From positions 1 through 44,367 of the forward strand of contig NZ_JAGSOH010000060.1 in the NCBI RefSeq assembly GCF_018139625.1: DNA of 44,367 nt, given 5' to 3'. Positions 28,621 to 37,453 of this stretch are shown here, piece by piece. Positions within the stretch are counted from its first letter, which is position 1; every line of letters begins with the position of its first letter. Origin of the DNA: Actinospica acidithermotolerans. GTDB lineage: Bacteria; Actinomycetota; Actinomycetes; Streptomycetales; Catenulisporaceae. The notes under the pieces are model-generated. The model made no database searches and had not been told where the DNA came from. It saw only the letters and a program-made list of their open reading frames with translations. The translations under genes were made by a program, and so were the position numbers.

Positions 28621-28905
28621 CACGAACTGGATCGCCAGGAACAGGATGATCACCAACAGCAAGAACGCCAGGTCGAGCGCCAGACCGCCGATCCGCAACG
28701 GCGGGATGTACCGCCGCAGAAACTTCAGCGGCGGATCGGTGGCGGTATAGGCGGACTCCACGGCAACCAGCATGACACCGTGCGGATCGTAAGAGCGGGC
28801 GAATTGGAAAACCCACGTCATCACGAGCCGGAACATGAGCAGGATCCAGTAGACCCAGAGCACCACCGTGACCACCTGGATCGCCACGTGCCCCATCTCC
28901 CGCAC
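28609..28905 (-). CDS. yggT: YggT-family membrane protein
   Basis: A 98-residue membrane protein with two hydrophobic segments at about 8-32 and 75-97. The TDPPLKFLRRYIPPLRIGGLALDLAFLLL stretch is the YggT signature. It sits between sepF and divIVA as in most Gram-positive genomes. The family is linked to division and osmotic tolerance but has no defined activity. The GTG at 28905 has GAAGGA very close upstream; an ATG three codons later is an alternative without a well-spaced site. A 12-bp tandem repeat duplicates its stop codon. Confidence 0.93.
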   Translation of the reverse strand: MREMGHVAIQVVTVVLWVYWILLMFRLVMTWVFQFARSYDPHGVMLVAVESAYTATDPPLKFLRRYIPPLRIGGLALDLAFLLLVIILFLAIQFVGTI

Positions 28906-28955
28906 CGTTCCTTCCGGACCGCCGTCACCCGCGGCGCCCGTCCGGACACCGTCGG

Positions 28956-29606
28956 TCAGCTCTGGTTGAAGAACCCGCCCTCTGCGATGCGGGCCTTGTC
29001 CTCGGCCGTCACATCGACGTTAGCAGGTGAGAGCAGAAACACCTTCTGCGTCACCCTCTCGATGCTTCCCCGCAGGCCGAAGACCAAGCCCGCCGCGAAG
29101 TCGACCAGGCGCTTCGCGTCCGGGTCGCCCATCTCGCTGAGGTTCATGATCACCGGGGTGCCGTCGCGGAAGTGCTCGCCGATGGTGCGCGCGTCGTCGT
29201 AGCGCTGCGGGTGCAGGGTGGTGATCCGGTAGGGCTCCCCGCCGCCGGATCCGTTGCGCTCGTAGGAGTCCGGCAGCACCGCGACCGTGGTCGGCCGGAT
29301 CGAGGAGGCGGACGGGCGGGCCGGCACCGGGACCGCGTTGCGCCGCGGCTGCTCGGCCAGGAACAGCGGTCGCACCTCCTGCTCGGCGGCGGAGGACTGC
29401 GCCTGGCGCGGCGTCGCGGACTCGCTGTAGCGCGGCGGCTGCTGGGCGAAGCGCGGGACGAACTCCTCCTCGCGCTCCTCCGGCGCCGACTCGGCGTGCG
29501 GCTGCTCGGGCTCGGCCGACTCGTAGTCGTCCTCGTCGTACGCGTAGGGGTCCTCCCCCTCGGACAGACCGAGGTAGACGGCCGTCTTCTTGATGAATCC
29601 GGGCAT
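28956..29606 (-). CDS. sepF: SepF cell-division protein
   Basis: A 216-residue SepF, which anchors FtsZ to the membrane. The N-terminal [14 protein letters not shown] is the amphipathic anchor helix. An acidic, Pro- and Gln-rich linker follows to about residue 125, and the dimerising core contains [31 protein letters not shown] and [26 protein letters not shown]. The start at ATG 29606 is chosen for AAGGA 7 nt upstream and the conserved N-terminus; the frame is open further upstream. It lies between yggS and yggT as usual in Gram-positives. Confidence 0.95.
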   Translation of the reverse strand: MPGFIKKTAVYLGLSEGEDPYAYDEDDYESAEPEQPHAESAPEEREEEFVPRFAQQPPRYSESATPRQAQSSAAEQEVRPLFLAEQPRRNAVPVPARPSASSIRPTTVAVLPDSYERNGSGGGEPYRITTLHPQRYDDARTIGEHFRDGTPVIMNLSEMGDPDAKRLVDFAAGLVFGLRGSIERVTQKVFLLSPANVDVTAEDKARIAEGGFFNQS

Positions 29607-29709
29607 TGACCCGTCCTTCCGTCTCATCCTGGTCGTCGCGCCGACTAGGTTCGGTGTGCCAGTCAGCGGGTGATCGGCTTTACCCAAGAAACCGTCTCAA
29701 ATCACGACG

Positions 29710-30456
29710 TTACCGCAGTCGCGGCCTGCCGCCGAGCAACGCGGTCCCGATCCGGACGTGTGTCGCACCCGCCGCGACCGCGGCCTCGAGATCGCCGCTC
29801 ATCCCTGCCGAGAGTGACACGGCGTCAGGGTGGGCGCCACGCAGTTCCCCCGCGAGGGCGGCGAGACGCTCGAACGCCGGTTCCGGCGGCGACCCGAGCG
29901 GGGCCACGGCCATGAGCCCGGCCAGGCGCAACGCATCGGTTCCGGCCACCGCGTCGGCCAGCTCGAGCACCTCCTCCGGATGCGCGCCGCCCCGGCCCGA
30001 GCCGTCGCGTACCGCCTCCGGATCCAGGTTGACCTGCACGAACGCGCGGATCTCGCGCTGCGCCCGAACCGCCGCCTTATCCAGCGCGGCGACCAGAGAG
30101 AGCCGATCGACCGACTCGACGACGTCGGCGTAGGAGACGACTGATTTGACCTTGTTGGTCTGGAGTTGACCGATGAAATGCCATTCGGGCGCGGGAATCG
30201 ACGCCACGTCGGCAAAATCCGACACCAGCGCCTCGGCCACCTCCTTCGCCTTCGCCGACGCCTCCTGGTCCCGGTTCTCGCCGAGCACGCGCTGCCCGAG
30301 CCGCAGCAACTCGAGAACATCAGAGGCCGGACGGAACTTGGTGACGGCGACGAGCGTCACCTCCTCGGCGCCGCGCCCGGCCGCGGCGCACGCGGCGGCG
30401 ATCCGCTCGCGGACGGCGGCGAGGTTCGCGGCGATCTCGGCGGCCCGATCCGCCAT
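29710..30456 (-). CDS. yggS: YggS/PLPBP-family PLP homeostasis protein
   Basis: A 248-residue PLP-binding barrel protein that buffers pyridoxal phosphate and affects amino-acid pools. The PLP lysine is Lys40 in LVAVTKFRPAS. EWHFIGQLQTNKVK and the C-terminal LSAGMSGDLEAAVAAGATHVRIGTALLG are hallmarks. The ATG shares one base with the pgeF stop codon (TGATG), so the two are coupled. No enzymatic activity is expected. Confidence 0.95.
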   Translation of the reverse strand: MADRAAEIAANLAAVRERIAAACAAAGRGAEEVTLVAVTKFRPASDVLELLRLGQRVLGENRDQEASAKAKEVAEALVSDFADVASIPAPEWHFIGQLQTNKVKSVVSYADVVESVDRLSLVAALDKAAVRAQREIRAFVQVNLDPEAVRDGSGRGGAHPEEVLELADAVAGTDALRLAGLMAVAPLGSPPEPAFERLAALAGELRGAHPDAVSLSAGMSGDLEAAVAAGATHVRIGTALLGGRPRLR

Positions 30457-31202
30457 CAGGCGGCGTCCGCGGCGTCGGCCAGCCAGACGAATCCGGCGAA
30501 CCGGCCGGTCGCGCCCTCGCGCCGGTAGGAGTAGTGGTCCTTGGACTCCATCGCGCAGATCTCCGAGCGGTGGCCGTGCTCCGGGGCGATTCCGGCGGCG
30601 GCCAGCTGCGCCCAGACCCCGCCGGGCACGTCCACCGCGGGGGTTCCCCAGCTCGTGGTGGCGAAGGACTCCGGCACCCGGGCCGCGACGTCGGCGCGCA
30701 TCGCCTCCGGCACTTCGTAGCAGGACCCGCACACGGCCGGTCCGGTGTACGCGATGATCCGGGCGGGTTCGGCGCCCAGCGAGACCATCCTCGCGACGGT
30801 CGCGGGGACCACGCCGGCGGCCATCCCGGGGCGGCCCGCGTGCGCGGTGGCGACGATCCCGGCCTCCGGATCGGCCAGCAGCACGGGAGTGCAGTCGGCG
30901 ACCATGATGGCCAGGCCGAGCCCCGGCACGGCGGTGACGCTGGCGTCCGCCTCGGGCCGCTCGGCGTCCGCCCACGGCTCCTCGGCCACGGCGACCTCGG
31001 CGCCGTGAACCTGCGTCAGATACAGCACGCGCTCGGGATCGAGCCCGAGCCCGGTCGCGGCGAGCCCGCGGTTGCGCAGCACCGCCGCCGGATCGTCGCC
31101 GACGTGGTCGGCGAGATTGAGCGAACCGTAGGGCGCCGCGCTGACGCCGCCGTGCCGGTCCGAGAAGGCGAAGCGGACCCGGCCGTGCTCGTAGATCTCC
31201 AC
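30456..31202 (-). CDS. pgeF: PgeF/LACC1-type multicopper-like purine nucleoside phosphorylase-family protein
   Basis: A 248-residue protein of the former DUF152 (YfiH, polyphenol oxidase) family. Members act on purine nucleosides, and E. coli PgeF corrects peptidoglycan precursors carrying serine. Zinc-site residues are His66 (TQVHGAE), Cys104 (VADCTPVLL) and His121 (TAHAGRPG). The GTG start lies 7 nt after a TAGGCT box (31215-31210) with no ribosome-binding site, pointing to a leaderless transcript inside the cluster. A degenerate copy of its first codons lies just upstream at 31253-31299. It stands between ftsZ and yggS as in other actinobacteria. Confidence 0.92.
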   Translation of the reverse strand: MEIYEHGRVRFAFSDRHGGVSAAPYGSLNLADHVGDDPAAVLRNRGLAATGLGLDPERVLYLTQVHGAEVAVAEEPWADAERPEADASVTAVPGLGLAIMVADCTPVLLADPEAGIVATAHAGRPGMAAGVVPATVARMVSLGAEPARIIAYTGPAVCGSCYEVPEAMRADVAARVPESFATTSWGTPAVDVPGGVWAQLAAAGIAPEHGHRSEICAMESKDHYSYRREGATGRFAGFVWLADAADAA

Positions 31203-31299
31203 GGAACCGAGCCTATCCGCTCGCCCGTGCCGCCGCCGCCCCGCACGTCGTGAAACGGAACCGGCCGTGCTCGAAGACGCTCTGGACCTCCACGGAGCC
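31171..31299. repeat. Degenerate direct repeat of the pgeF 5' end
   Basis: The stretch 31253-31299 resembles 31171-31208, the start of pgeF, with a 9-bp difference in length. On the minus strand both contain CCGTGGAG and GAGCACGGCCGG, so the copy would read VEVQSVFEHGRFRF beside the true MEIYEHGRVRF. The copy lies between the ftsZ stop and the pgeF start. Confidence 0.75.
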
Positions 31300-31316
31300 G
31301 GCCCGAAGCGCGGCTA

Positions 31317-32468
31317 CTAGTTGATGTTCTTCAGGAAATCGGGGATGTCGATGTCGTCCTCGGCCCGGGTCGGCGGGATCGTCGGCAGCTGCGCGGTGCT
31401 GGCGTTCTCGTCGTGCTCCGGCGCCCCCTTCGTGGTGCCGAGCATCCCGTCGTGCACGTTCGTCGACCCCGGCTCGACCTTCTCGGCGTGCGTGATCACC
31501 GGCTCGCGGCGCTTGGTCGGCTGGCCGCCGTCGAAGCCCGCGGCGATCACGGTGACCCGCACCTCGTCGGCGAGCCCGTCGTCGATCACGGCGCCGAAGA
31601 TGATGTTCGCGTCCTGGTGCGCCGCCTCGGAGACCAGCTGCGCGGCCTCGTTGATCTCGAACAGGCCCAGGTCGGAGCCGCCGGAGATGGACAGCAGCAC
31701 GCCGCGCGCGCCGTCGATCGAGGCCTCGAGCAGCGGCGAGGAGATCGCCATCTCGGCCGCGGCCGTCGCCCGGTTCTCGCCGCGGGCCGAGCCGATGCCC
31801 ATCAGCGCGGAGCCGGCCTCGGACATGACGGACTTGACGTCGGCGAAGTCCAGGTTGATCAGGCCCGGCGTGGTGATCAGGTCCGTGATGCCCTGGACGC
31901 CGCTGAGCAGCACCTGGTCGGCGGACTTGAAGGCGTCCAGCACGGTGGCGCCCGGCGCGGAGATGGACAGCAGCCGGTCGTTCGGGATGACGATGAGGGT
32001 GTCGACCTCCTCGCGCAGCGCGGCGATGCCCTCCTCGGCCTGCGTCGCGCGGCGGCGGCCCTCGAAGGTGAACGGCCGGGTCACCACGCCGATGGTGAGC
32101 GCGCCGAGCGAACGCGCGATGCGGGCCACCACCGGCGCGCCGCCGGTGCCGGTGCCGCCGCCCTCGCCGGCCGTCACGAACACCATGTCGGCGCCCTTGA
32201 TGACCTCTTCGATCTCCTCGGCGTGGTCCTCGGCGGCCTTCTTGCCCACCTCGGGATTGGCGCCCGCGCCCAGCCCGCGCGTCAGTTCGCGCCCGACGTC
32301 GAGCTTGACGTCCGCGTCGCTCATCAGCAGCGCCTGCGCGTCGGTGTTGATCGCGATGAACTCGACACCCTTGAGTCCGACCTCGATCATCCGGTTGATC
32401 GCGTTGACGCCGCCGCCGCCGATGCCCACGACTTTGATGACGGCGAGGTAGTTCTGGGGTGCACCCAC
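31317..32468 (-). CDS. ftsZ: Cell-division GTPase FtsZ
   Basis: A 383-residue tubulin homologue that forms the division ring. GTP-binding signature GGGTGTGG is at residues 103-110; the T7 catalytic loop [12 protein letters not shown] follows near 205. The N-terminus [18 protein letters not shown] and the C-terminal partner-binding peptide [12 protein letters not shown] are intact, joined by a short linker. The GTG start is chosen from conservation and has a GAGAGG about 11 nt upstream; the frame stays open 25 codons further. The gap before it holds possible promoters, suggesting separate ftsZ transcription in addition to read-through. Confidence 0.98.
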   Translation of the reverse strand: MGAPQNYLAVIKVVGIGGGGVNAINRMIEVGLKGVEFIAINTDAQALLMSDADVKLDVGRELTRGLGAGANPEVGKKAAEDHAEEIEEVIKGADMVFVTAGEGGGTGTGGAPVVARIARSLGALTIGVVTRPFTFEGRRRATQAEEGIAALREEVDTLIVIPNDRLLSISAPGATVLDAFKSADQVLLSGVQGITDLITTPGLINLDFADVKSVMSEAGSALMGIGSARGENRATAAAEMAISSPLLEASIDGARGVLLSISGGSDLGLFEINEAAQLVSEAAHQDANIIFGAVIDDGLADEVRVTVIAAGFDGGQPTKRREPVITHAEKVEPGSTNVHDGMLGTTKGAPEHDENASTAQLPTIPPTRAEDDIDIPDFLKNIN

Positions 32469-32545
32469 GATTCGAAGGCCTCTCGCGCTGGTGAGTTGTT
32501 CGCCGCGGCGCGCGGTCAGCGGCCGCGCACACGGTCCAGTCAAGA

Positions 32546-32585
32546 ACTGTATCGCCCCTGACGGCCGTCAACATCATCTAGATGA
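32546..32585 (-). promoter_or_regulatory. ftsZ upstream region with a 12-bp perfect palindrome
   Basis: The 234-bp gap between ftsQ and ftsZ holds a perfect palindrome TCATCTAGATGA (32574-32585). Next to it on the minus strand are TTGACG (32571-32566) and TACAGT (32551-32546), which could be a promoter although the 14-nt spacing is short. AT-rich sequence lies near the ftsQ stop. Confidence 0.4.
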
Positions 32586-32702
32586 CTCGATCGACGAAAC
32601 GACAGTAGGTCGGACAGTGCTCACCCCGCAACGAACACGCCGAAACTCACCCCACCGCAGTTTCGCTGATTCCTTGACGCTTCAACGCATTATCAGCTTA
32701 TT

Positions 32703-33443
32703 TTATGACATTGCCGGAGCATCAGGTGCGCTCACATCGTAGTGCCTGCCGCCGCCGATGCGCAGCAGCGCCACGAGATCCCGCGCTTTGTCGACGGCGT
32801 CGTCACCACCGCCCCAATTCACCGTCGCGCCGTCGGTGAATCGCAGCGTGATGGCATACGGATCAGACGCCGTGATCGCGGAGATCTGCTTCGAGACGCC
32901 CGACGGCAGGGCCCGCAGCGCGGCGAGCGCGCCGGGGACGACGTCGGCCGCCTTCGCCGGGGCCGAGACCGTGATGACCGGCAGGCCCTTCGACGGCTTC
33001 GCCACCTGCCCGAACACGACGCCGCCGCTGTCGACGACCTGATATCCCCGCGCGTCGGGAACGAGCGCGGCGGGCTGCCTCTCGGTGACCGTGATGACGA
33101 CCGTTCCCGGCCAGTCCTTGCGCACATTCGCGGAGGCGACCTGCGGAATCCGCTCGATGCGGGCGGCCGCCGCGGCGGTGTTCAATGCGGCCATCGGGCC
33201 GCCGCTGCCGATCTGAGCCGCCGTCAATACCTGCGCGGCGGTAATACTTTTCACTCCGGCCACTTTGATACCGCGCACGGCGATCAGCGAAGTGTGCCAG
33301 AGCAGCAGATAGCCGATCAGGGCGAGCAGGCACGCGGCCACCGTGAGCGTCACCGAAAGCCGGCGCCAGCGGGCGCGCGCCCGCAGCCGGGCGGCGTAAA
33401 GCCGGGCCGGCAGATCGGAGACGCGCTGCGCGCCCTCGGTCAA
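32703..33443 (-). CDS. ftsQ: Divisome protein FtsQ (POTRA domain)
   Basis: A 246-residue bitopic membrane protein. A basic cytoplasmic tail of about 30 residues, one transmembrane helix at about 31-49 and an extracytoplasmic POTRA domain (LIAVRGIKVAGVKSITAAQVLTAA) are followed by the FtsQ beta domain (PGTVVITVTERQPAALV). FtsQ links early and late divisome proteins. A TTG start is inferred, 2 nt after the murC stop; it gives an appropriate N-terminus. Confidence 0.92.
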   Translation of the reverse strand: MTEGAQRVSDLPARLYAARLRARARWRRLSVTLTVAACLLALIGYLLLWHTSLIAVRGIKVAGVKSITAAQVLTAAQIGSGGPMAALNTAAAAARIERIPQVASANVRKDWPGTVVITVTERQPAALVPDARGYQVVDSGGVVFGQVAKPSKGLPVITVSAPAKAADVVPGALAALRALPSGVSKQISAITASDPYAITLRFTDGATVNWGGGDDAVDKARDLVALLRIGGGRHYDVSAPDAPAMS

Positions 33444-33445
33444 AG

Positions 33446-34879
33446 CTAACCCCGGTTCTCGGCGCGGGCGCGCAGCAGGTCGAGCAGCTTCGGGCCCACG
33501 GTGGTGATGTTGCCCGCGCCGCCGGTCACGACCAGGTCGCCCGGCCGCGCCCAGCCGGCCAGCAGCGCGGGGACGTTCGCCGTCTCCGGCTCGAAGACGA
33601 CCTGCTCGGCGGGCAGCGGCACGTCCTGCGCGATGACCGAGCCGGTCACGCCCGGGATCGGGTCCTCGCCGGAGCCCGGGTAGACCTCGAGCACCGCGAC
33701 CAGGTCCGCGGCACCGAGCGGGGCGCCGTACTCGCGCAGGAACGCCCGCGCGCGGGAGTAGCGCTGCGGCTGGAACGCGACGATCAGCCGGCCGTCCCCG
33801 GCCAGCTCGCGATACGCGGCGAGGGTGGCGGCGATCTCGGTCGGGTGGTGCATGTAGTCGTCGTAGACGCGCACTCCCCCGGCCTCGCCGATCAGCTCCA
33901 TCCGGCGGCGCGCGCCGGTGAAGTGGGCGAGCGCCTTGGCGGCGGAGGCGCGCTCGACGAACGCGGACAGAACGGTCACGGCCGCCGCCGCGTTTTCCAC
34001 GTTGTGACGGCCCGTCATGTTCAGGTCGAGTTCCGTGTCACCCGCGAGACGCGCCTTCGAGCTACCGCTCGCCAGGGTGACGTCCGTGATGCGCACATCC
34101 GCGTTCTCCGCGACGCCGTAGGTGAGCACCTTGATCCCCTTGGCGCGGGCGTGCTCGATCGAGATCCGGGCGCCGGCGTCGTCGACGCAGGCCACGAGCG
34201 TGCCACCGGGCTTGATCTTGTCGACGAAGCCCTTGAAAGCCTCGTACACGGCATCGACGGACTCGAAGTAGTCCGGGTGGTCAAGCTCGACGTTCGTGAT
34301 GACGGCGATGTCCGGCTCGTAGTGCGTGAACGTGCCGTCCGACTCGTCCGCCTCCGCGACGAAGACCTCGCCCTTGCCCGCGTGCCCGCTGACGCCGGTC
34401 GCGCCGATCTCGCCGCCGATGATGTACGAGGGGTCGAGACCGAGCTCGGCCAGCGCGACGGCGAGCATGGAGGTCGTCGTCGTCTTGCCGTGCGTGCCCG
34501 CGACGAGCACCGAGGTGCGGCCGACCATCAGCGAGCCGAGCGCCGTGGCCCGGTGGATGACGCGCAGGCCGCGCTCCTTGGCCGCGAGGACCTCGACGTT
34601 GTCCGCGCGCAGGCCGGTCGAGACGACGACGGTGTCCACGCCGTCGAGGTTCTCGGGGCGCTGGCCGATCGTGACGAGCGCGCCGTCGCGCTCGAGCTCG
34701 TCGAGGGGCACCGTGCGCTTGATGTCGCTGCCGGAGACGGGCAGGCCGCGCTCCAGCGCGACGCGCGCGACCGGCGCCATGCCGACGCCGCCGATGCCGA
34801 CGAAGTGGATCCGCCCCAGCTCCTCGGCCGGGGGCAGCGGGTCGAGCAGCTGGTGGTAGAGGTCGTGGATGTTGCTCAC
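33446..34879 (-). CDS. murC: UDP-N-acetylmuramate--L-alanine ligase
   Basis: A 477-residue Mur ligase that adds L-alanine to UDP-MurNAc. The N-terminal nucleotide-sugar motif FVGIGGVGMAPVA and the P-loop GTHGKTTTT (residues 128-136) are present, as are EADESDGTF and NVELDHPDYF. The GTG start overlaps the murG stop (GTGA). Length is normal. No ddl gene follows, as usual in actinobacteria. Confidence 0.97.
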   Translation of the reverse strand: MSNIHDLYHQLLDPLPPAEELGRIHFVGIGGVGMAPVARVALERGLPVSGSDIKRTVPLDELERDGALVTIGQRPENLDGVDTVVVSTGLRADNVEVLAAKERGLRVIHRATALGSLMVGRTSVLVAGTHGKTTTTSMLAVALAELGLDPSYIIGGEIGATGVSGHAGKGEVFVAEADESDGTFTHYEPDIAVITNVELDHPDYFESVDAVYEAFKGFVDKIKPGGTLVACVDDAGARISIEHARAKGIKVLTYGVAENADVRITDVTLASGSSKARLAGDTELDLNMTGRHNVENAAAAVTVLSAFVERASAAKALAHFTGARRRMELIGEAGGVRVYDDYMHHPTEIAATLAAYRELAGDGRLIVAFQPQRYSRARAFLREYGAPLGAADLVAVLEVYPGSGEDPIPGVTGSVIAQDVPLPAEQVVFEPETANVPALLAGWARPGDLVVTGGAGNITTVGPKLLDLLRARAENRG

Positions 34880-36045
34880 TGGTCCGCCTCCGCAGTCACG
34901 GTCGCTTCCGCCGCCACCATCGCCTCCGCCATCTCCGCAGCGCCGCCGCGCACCGCCTCGTACACCAGGTCCACCAACGCCTCGTCACCGTTCCGCCGCC
35001 CGAACTCGGCGGCGGCCTTACCCATCTCGTCCAGCTTCTCGCGATCGGCGAGCAGCGGCAGCAGATTCGCCGCCAGCCACGCCGGCGTGAGCTCCTCGTC
35101 CTCCACCAGCAGCCCGCCGCCCGCGCGCACCACCGGCGCCGCGTTCAGCCGCTGCTCGCCGTTGCCGATCGGCAGCGGCACGTACACCGCGGGCAGGCCG
35201 ACCGCCGCGAGCTCGGAGCAGGTCATCATGCCGCCGCGGCAGAGCATCGCGTCCGCCGCCGCGTACGCCAGATCCATCCGATCCAGGTACGGTACGCGCA
35301 CGTACGGCGCCCCGCTCACCGGGAACTCGACGTCGTCGCGCCACGCGCCGCGGCCGAGCGCGTGCAGGATCTGCACCCCGGCCGCGGAGAACTGCTCGGC
35401 CGCGTCCTCGATCGCCTCGTTGAGCCGCCGCGCGCCGAGCGAGCCGCCGGAGACCAGCAGCGTCACCGCGTCCTTGCGCAGCCCGAAGAACTCGATCGCC
35501 TCCTCGCGCCGGGCCCGCCGGTCGAGCTCGGAGATCATCCGGCGCAGCGGCACGCCCAGGTACCGTCCGCCGCTCAGCCGGCAGTCCGGCGAGCCCGTCG
35601 CGATCCACTCCGTCATCCGGGCGCCGATCCGGTTGGCGAGCCCCGGACGCACGTTCGCCTCGTGCACCACGATCGGCACCGAGCGGCGCCGCGCGGCGAA
35701 GTAGGCGGGCAGCGCGACGTGGCCGCCGAAGCCGACGACGATGTCCGCACGCGCCTTGTCCAGCACATCGACCGTCCGGCGTACCGTCCCGGCCAGCCGC
35801 GAGGGGACGGTGAACACGTCGATCGTCGGCTTGCGCGGCATCGGCACGGCCGGGATCAGCTCGAGCGGATAGCCGCGTGCCGGGATCAGCCTGGTGTCCA
35901 GGCCGCCGCGGGTGGTGCCGATGCAGGTGATCTCGTTCCGGGCGTCCCGGCGGCACAGGGCGTCGGCGAGCGCGAGAGCCGGCTCGATATGCCCGGCGGA
36001 GCCGCCGCCGGCCAGCACCACGTGCAGCGGAGCGTCTTCGGTCAC
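34876..36045 (-). CDS. murG: UDP-GlcNAc transferase MurG (lipid II synthesis)
   Basis: A 389-residue GT-B glycosyltransferase that adds GlcNAc to lipid I at the inner face of the membrane. It carries GGGSAGHIEPAL (13-24), VGFGGHVALPAY, the donor-side loop SGGSLGARRLNEAI and CRGGMMTCSELAAVGLPAVYVPLP. The common TGGTAGH loop begins GGGSAGH here, a normal variation. The C-terminus has an extra Ala/Glu-rich tail of about 20 residues. The GTG start overlaps the ftsW stop (GTGA). Confidence 0.96.
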   Translation of the reverse strand: MTEDAPLHVVLAGGGSAGHIEPALALADALCRRDARNEITCIGTTRGGLDTRLIPARGYPLELIPAVPMPRKPTIDVFTVPSRLAGTVRRTVDVLDKARADIVVGFGGHVALPAYFAARRRSVPIVVHEANVRPGLANRIGARMTEWIATGSPDCRLSGGRYLGVPLRRMISELDRRARREEAIEFFGLRKDAVTLLVSGGSLGARRLNEAIEDAAEQFSAAGVQILHALGRGAWRDDVEFPVSGAPYVRVPYLDRMDLAYAAADAMLCRGGMMTCSELAAVGLPAVYVPLPIGNGEQRLNAAPVVRAGGGLLVEDEELTPAWLAANLLPLLADREKLDEMGKAAAEFGRRNGDEALVDLVYEAVRGGAAEMAEAMVAAEATVTAEADQ

Positions 36046-37385
36046 AAGGTGTTTCCCAACTTCTCGGCGGCGCGAGCGCGGGCCTTCGGAGTGCGCGAGC
36101 CGAGCTTAGCGGGTGCCGACGCGTCGGAGGAGGGGCCATCGGAGGGGCCGTCCCTCAGGTCCTCGACCTCCCCGTTGCGGTACTGCGTGCGGGCGAAGGA
36201 GAGCAGCATGCCGACGGCGGCCAGGGAGGGAAGCAGCGACGAGCCGCCGTAGGAGACGAAGGGCAGCGGCACGCCCGCGATCGGCAGCACGCCGAGCACC
36301 GCGCCGAGGTTGATCAGCGTCTGCGCCATCAGCCAGCCGGTCACGGCGGCCGAGGCGAGCCGGATGAACCCGTCCTGCGCACTGACCGCTATCCGCAGCC
36401 CGGAGTACCCGACGACGACGAACAGCGAGAGCACGGCCAGCGCCCCGAACAGCCCCATCTCCTCGCCGACGATCGCGAAGATGAAGTCGGTCTGCGCCTC
36501 GGGCAGCTGCCCCCACTTCTCCCGGCTGGCGCCGAGCCCGACCCCGAACCACCCGCCGGAGGACAGCGCGCTGAACCCCTGCGCCGCCTGGTACCCGGTA
36601 CCGGAGGGGTCGGCGGAGGAACTCGACAGGAACTCCGTGAACCGCCGCACCCGGCTGGGCCGGATCAGCACCGCGAGCGTCGCCAGCCCCGCCGCGCCGC
36701 CGGTCAGAATGGTGAAGAGGCGAGCTGGCGCCCCGACCACGAACAGCAGGCTGAACGCGATGGCCCCGATGACCATCGACGTACCCATGTCGCCGCCGAG
36801 CATGACCAGTCCGATGATCAGCCCGCACATCGGCAGCAGCGGCACGATCAGGTGGTCCCACGTCGTGAGCCGCTTCTGCTTGCGGTCCAGCAGATCCGCG
36901 CCCCAGAGCACGAGCGCGAACTTCGCGAACTCGCTCGGCTGCAGCGTCAGCGGCCCGAGCACCAGCCAGTTCTGGTTGCCGCCGGTCGACACCTGCCCGA
37001 ACGCGAGCACCGCGACCAGCAGCAGCAGCGTGACGATCAGCAGCGGATACGCCATCAGCCGGTACACCCGCACCGGCAGCCGCGCCGCCACGATCAGCAG
37101 CGGCACCCCGATCGCCGCCGAAGCCGCCTGCTTCGCGATCGTCCCCAGCTCCGGCTTCCCGGTGACCAGGTTGTTGGTGGTCGACGCCGAGTAGACCTCG
37201 ATCAGCCCGATCCCCACCAGCAGCGTCGTGGCCCCGATGAGCATGAAGTACGGCGCCATCGGGTGTCGCAGCCACTGCCGGGCCTGCCCCAGCCCGGTGC
37301 GCGCCCACACCACCACACCCATGCCTGCGCCGCCCAACCTTTCCACCGCCCCTGACCTTCGCGAGGTTAGCGCATCACCCCGCAC
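36042..37385 (-). CDS. ftsW: SEDS-family septal glycosyltransferase FtsW
   Basis: A polytopic SEDS protein of up to 447 residues with about ten transmembrane helices, which polymerises lipid II at the septum with its partner FtsI. Family motifs include IEVYSAS, GNQNWLVLGPLTLQPSEFAKFALV, GGDMGTSMV, EAQTDFIFAIVGEEMGL and PLPFVSYGGSSLL. The start is uncertain: GTG 37385 is the longest form, while GTG 37346 and ATG 37322 are plausible, because a TAACCT box (37369-37364) lies inside the longest version. Upstream is the foreign-looking nuclease-like gene rather than murD. A cytoplasmic basic tail ends the protein. Confidence 0.94.
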   Translation of the reverse strand: MRGDALTSRRSGAVERLGGAGMGVVVWARTGLGQARQWLRHPMAPYFMLIGATTLLVGIGLIEVYSASTTNNLVTGKPELGTIAKQAASAAIGVPLLIVAARLPVRVYRLMAYPLLIVTLLLLVAVLAFGQVSTGGNQNWLVLGPLTLQPSEFAKFALVLWGADLLDRKQKRLTTWDHLIVPLLPMCGLIIGLVMLGGDMGTSMVIGAIAFSLLFVVGAPARLFTILTGGAAGLATLAVLIRPSRVRRFTEFLSSSSADPSGTGYQAAQGFSALSSGGWFGVGLGASREKWGQLPEAQTDFIFAIVGEEMGLFGALAVLSLFVVVGYSGLRIAVSAQDGFIRLASAAVTGWLMAQTLINLGAVLGVLPIAGVPLPFVSYGGSSLLPSLAAVGMLLSFARTQYRNGEVEDLRDGPSDGPSSDASAPAKLGSRTPKARARAAEKLGNTL

Positions 37386-37387
37386 AG

Positions 37388-37425
37388 AGCGGTCACCGCC
37401 ACGGGATTCCGCGACGGCGACCGCT
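37388..37425 (-). terminator. Hairpin between the nuclease-like gene and ftsW
   Basis: Arms AGCGGT (37388-37393) and ACCGCT (37420-37425) with inner CGCC (37397-37400) and GGCG (37416-37419) lie about 30 bp after the stop of the nuclease-like gene and directly before ftsW. It may terminate that gene's transcript and reduce read-through into ftsW. Confidence 0.45.
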
Positions 37426-37453
37426 CCGAGGCAGCCACGAAGGTGAGGCGGCG

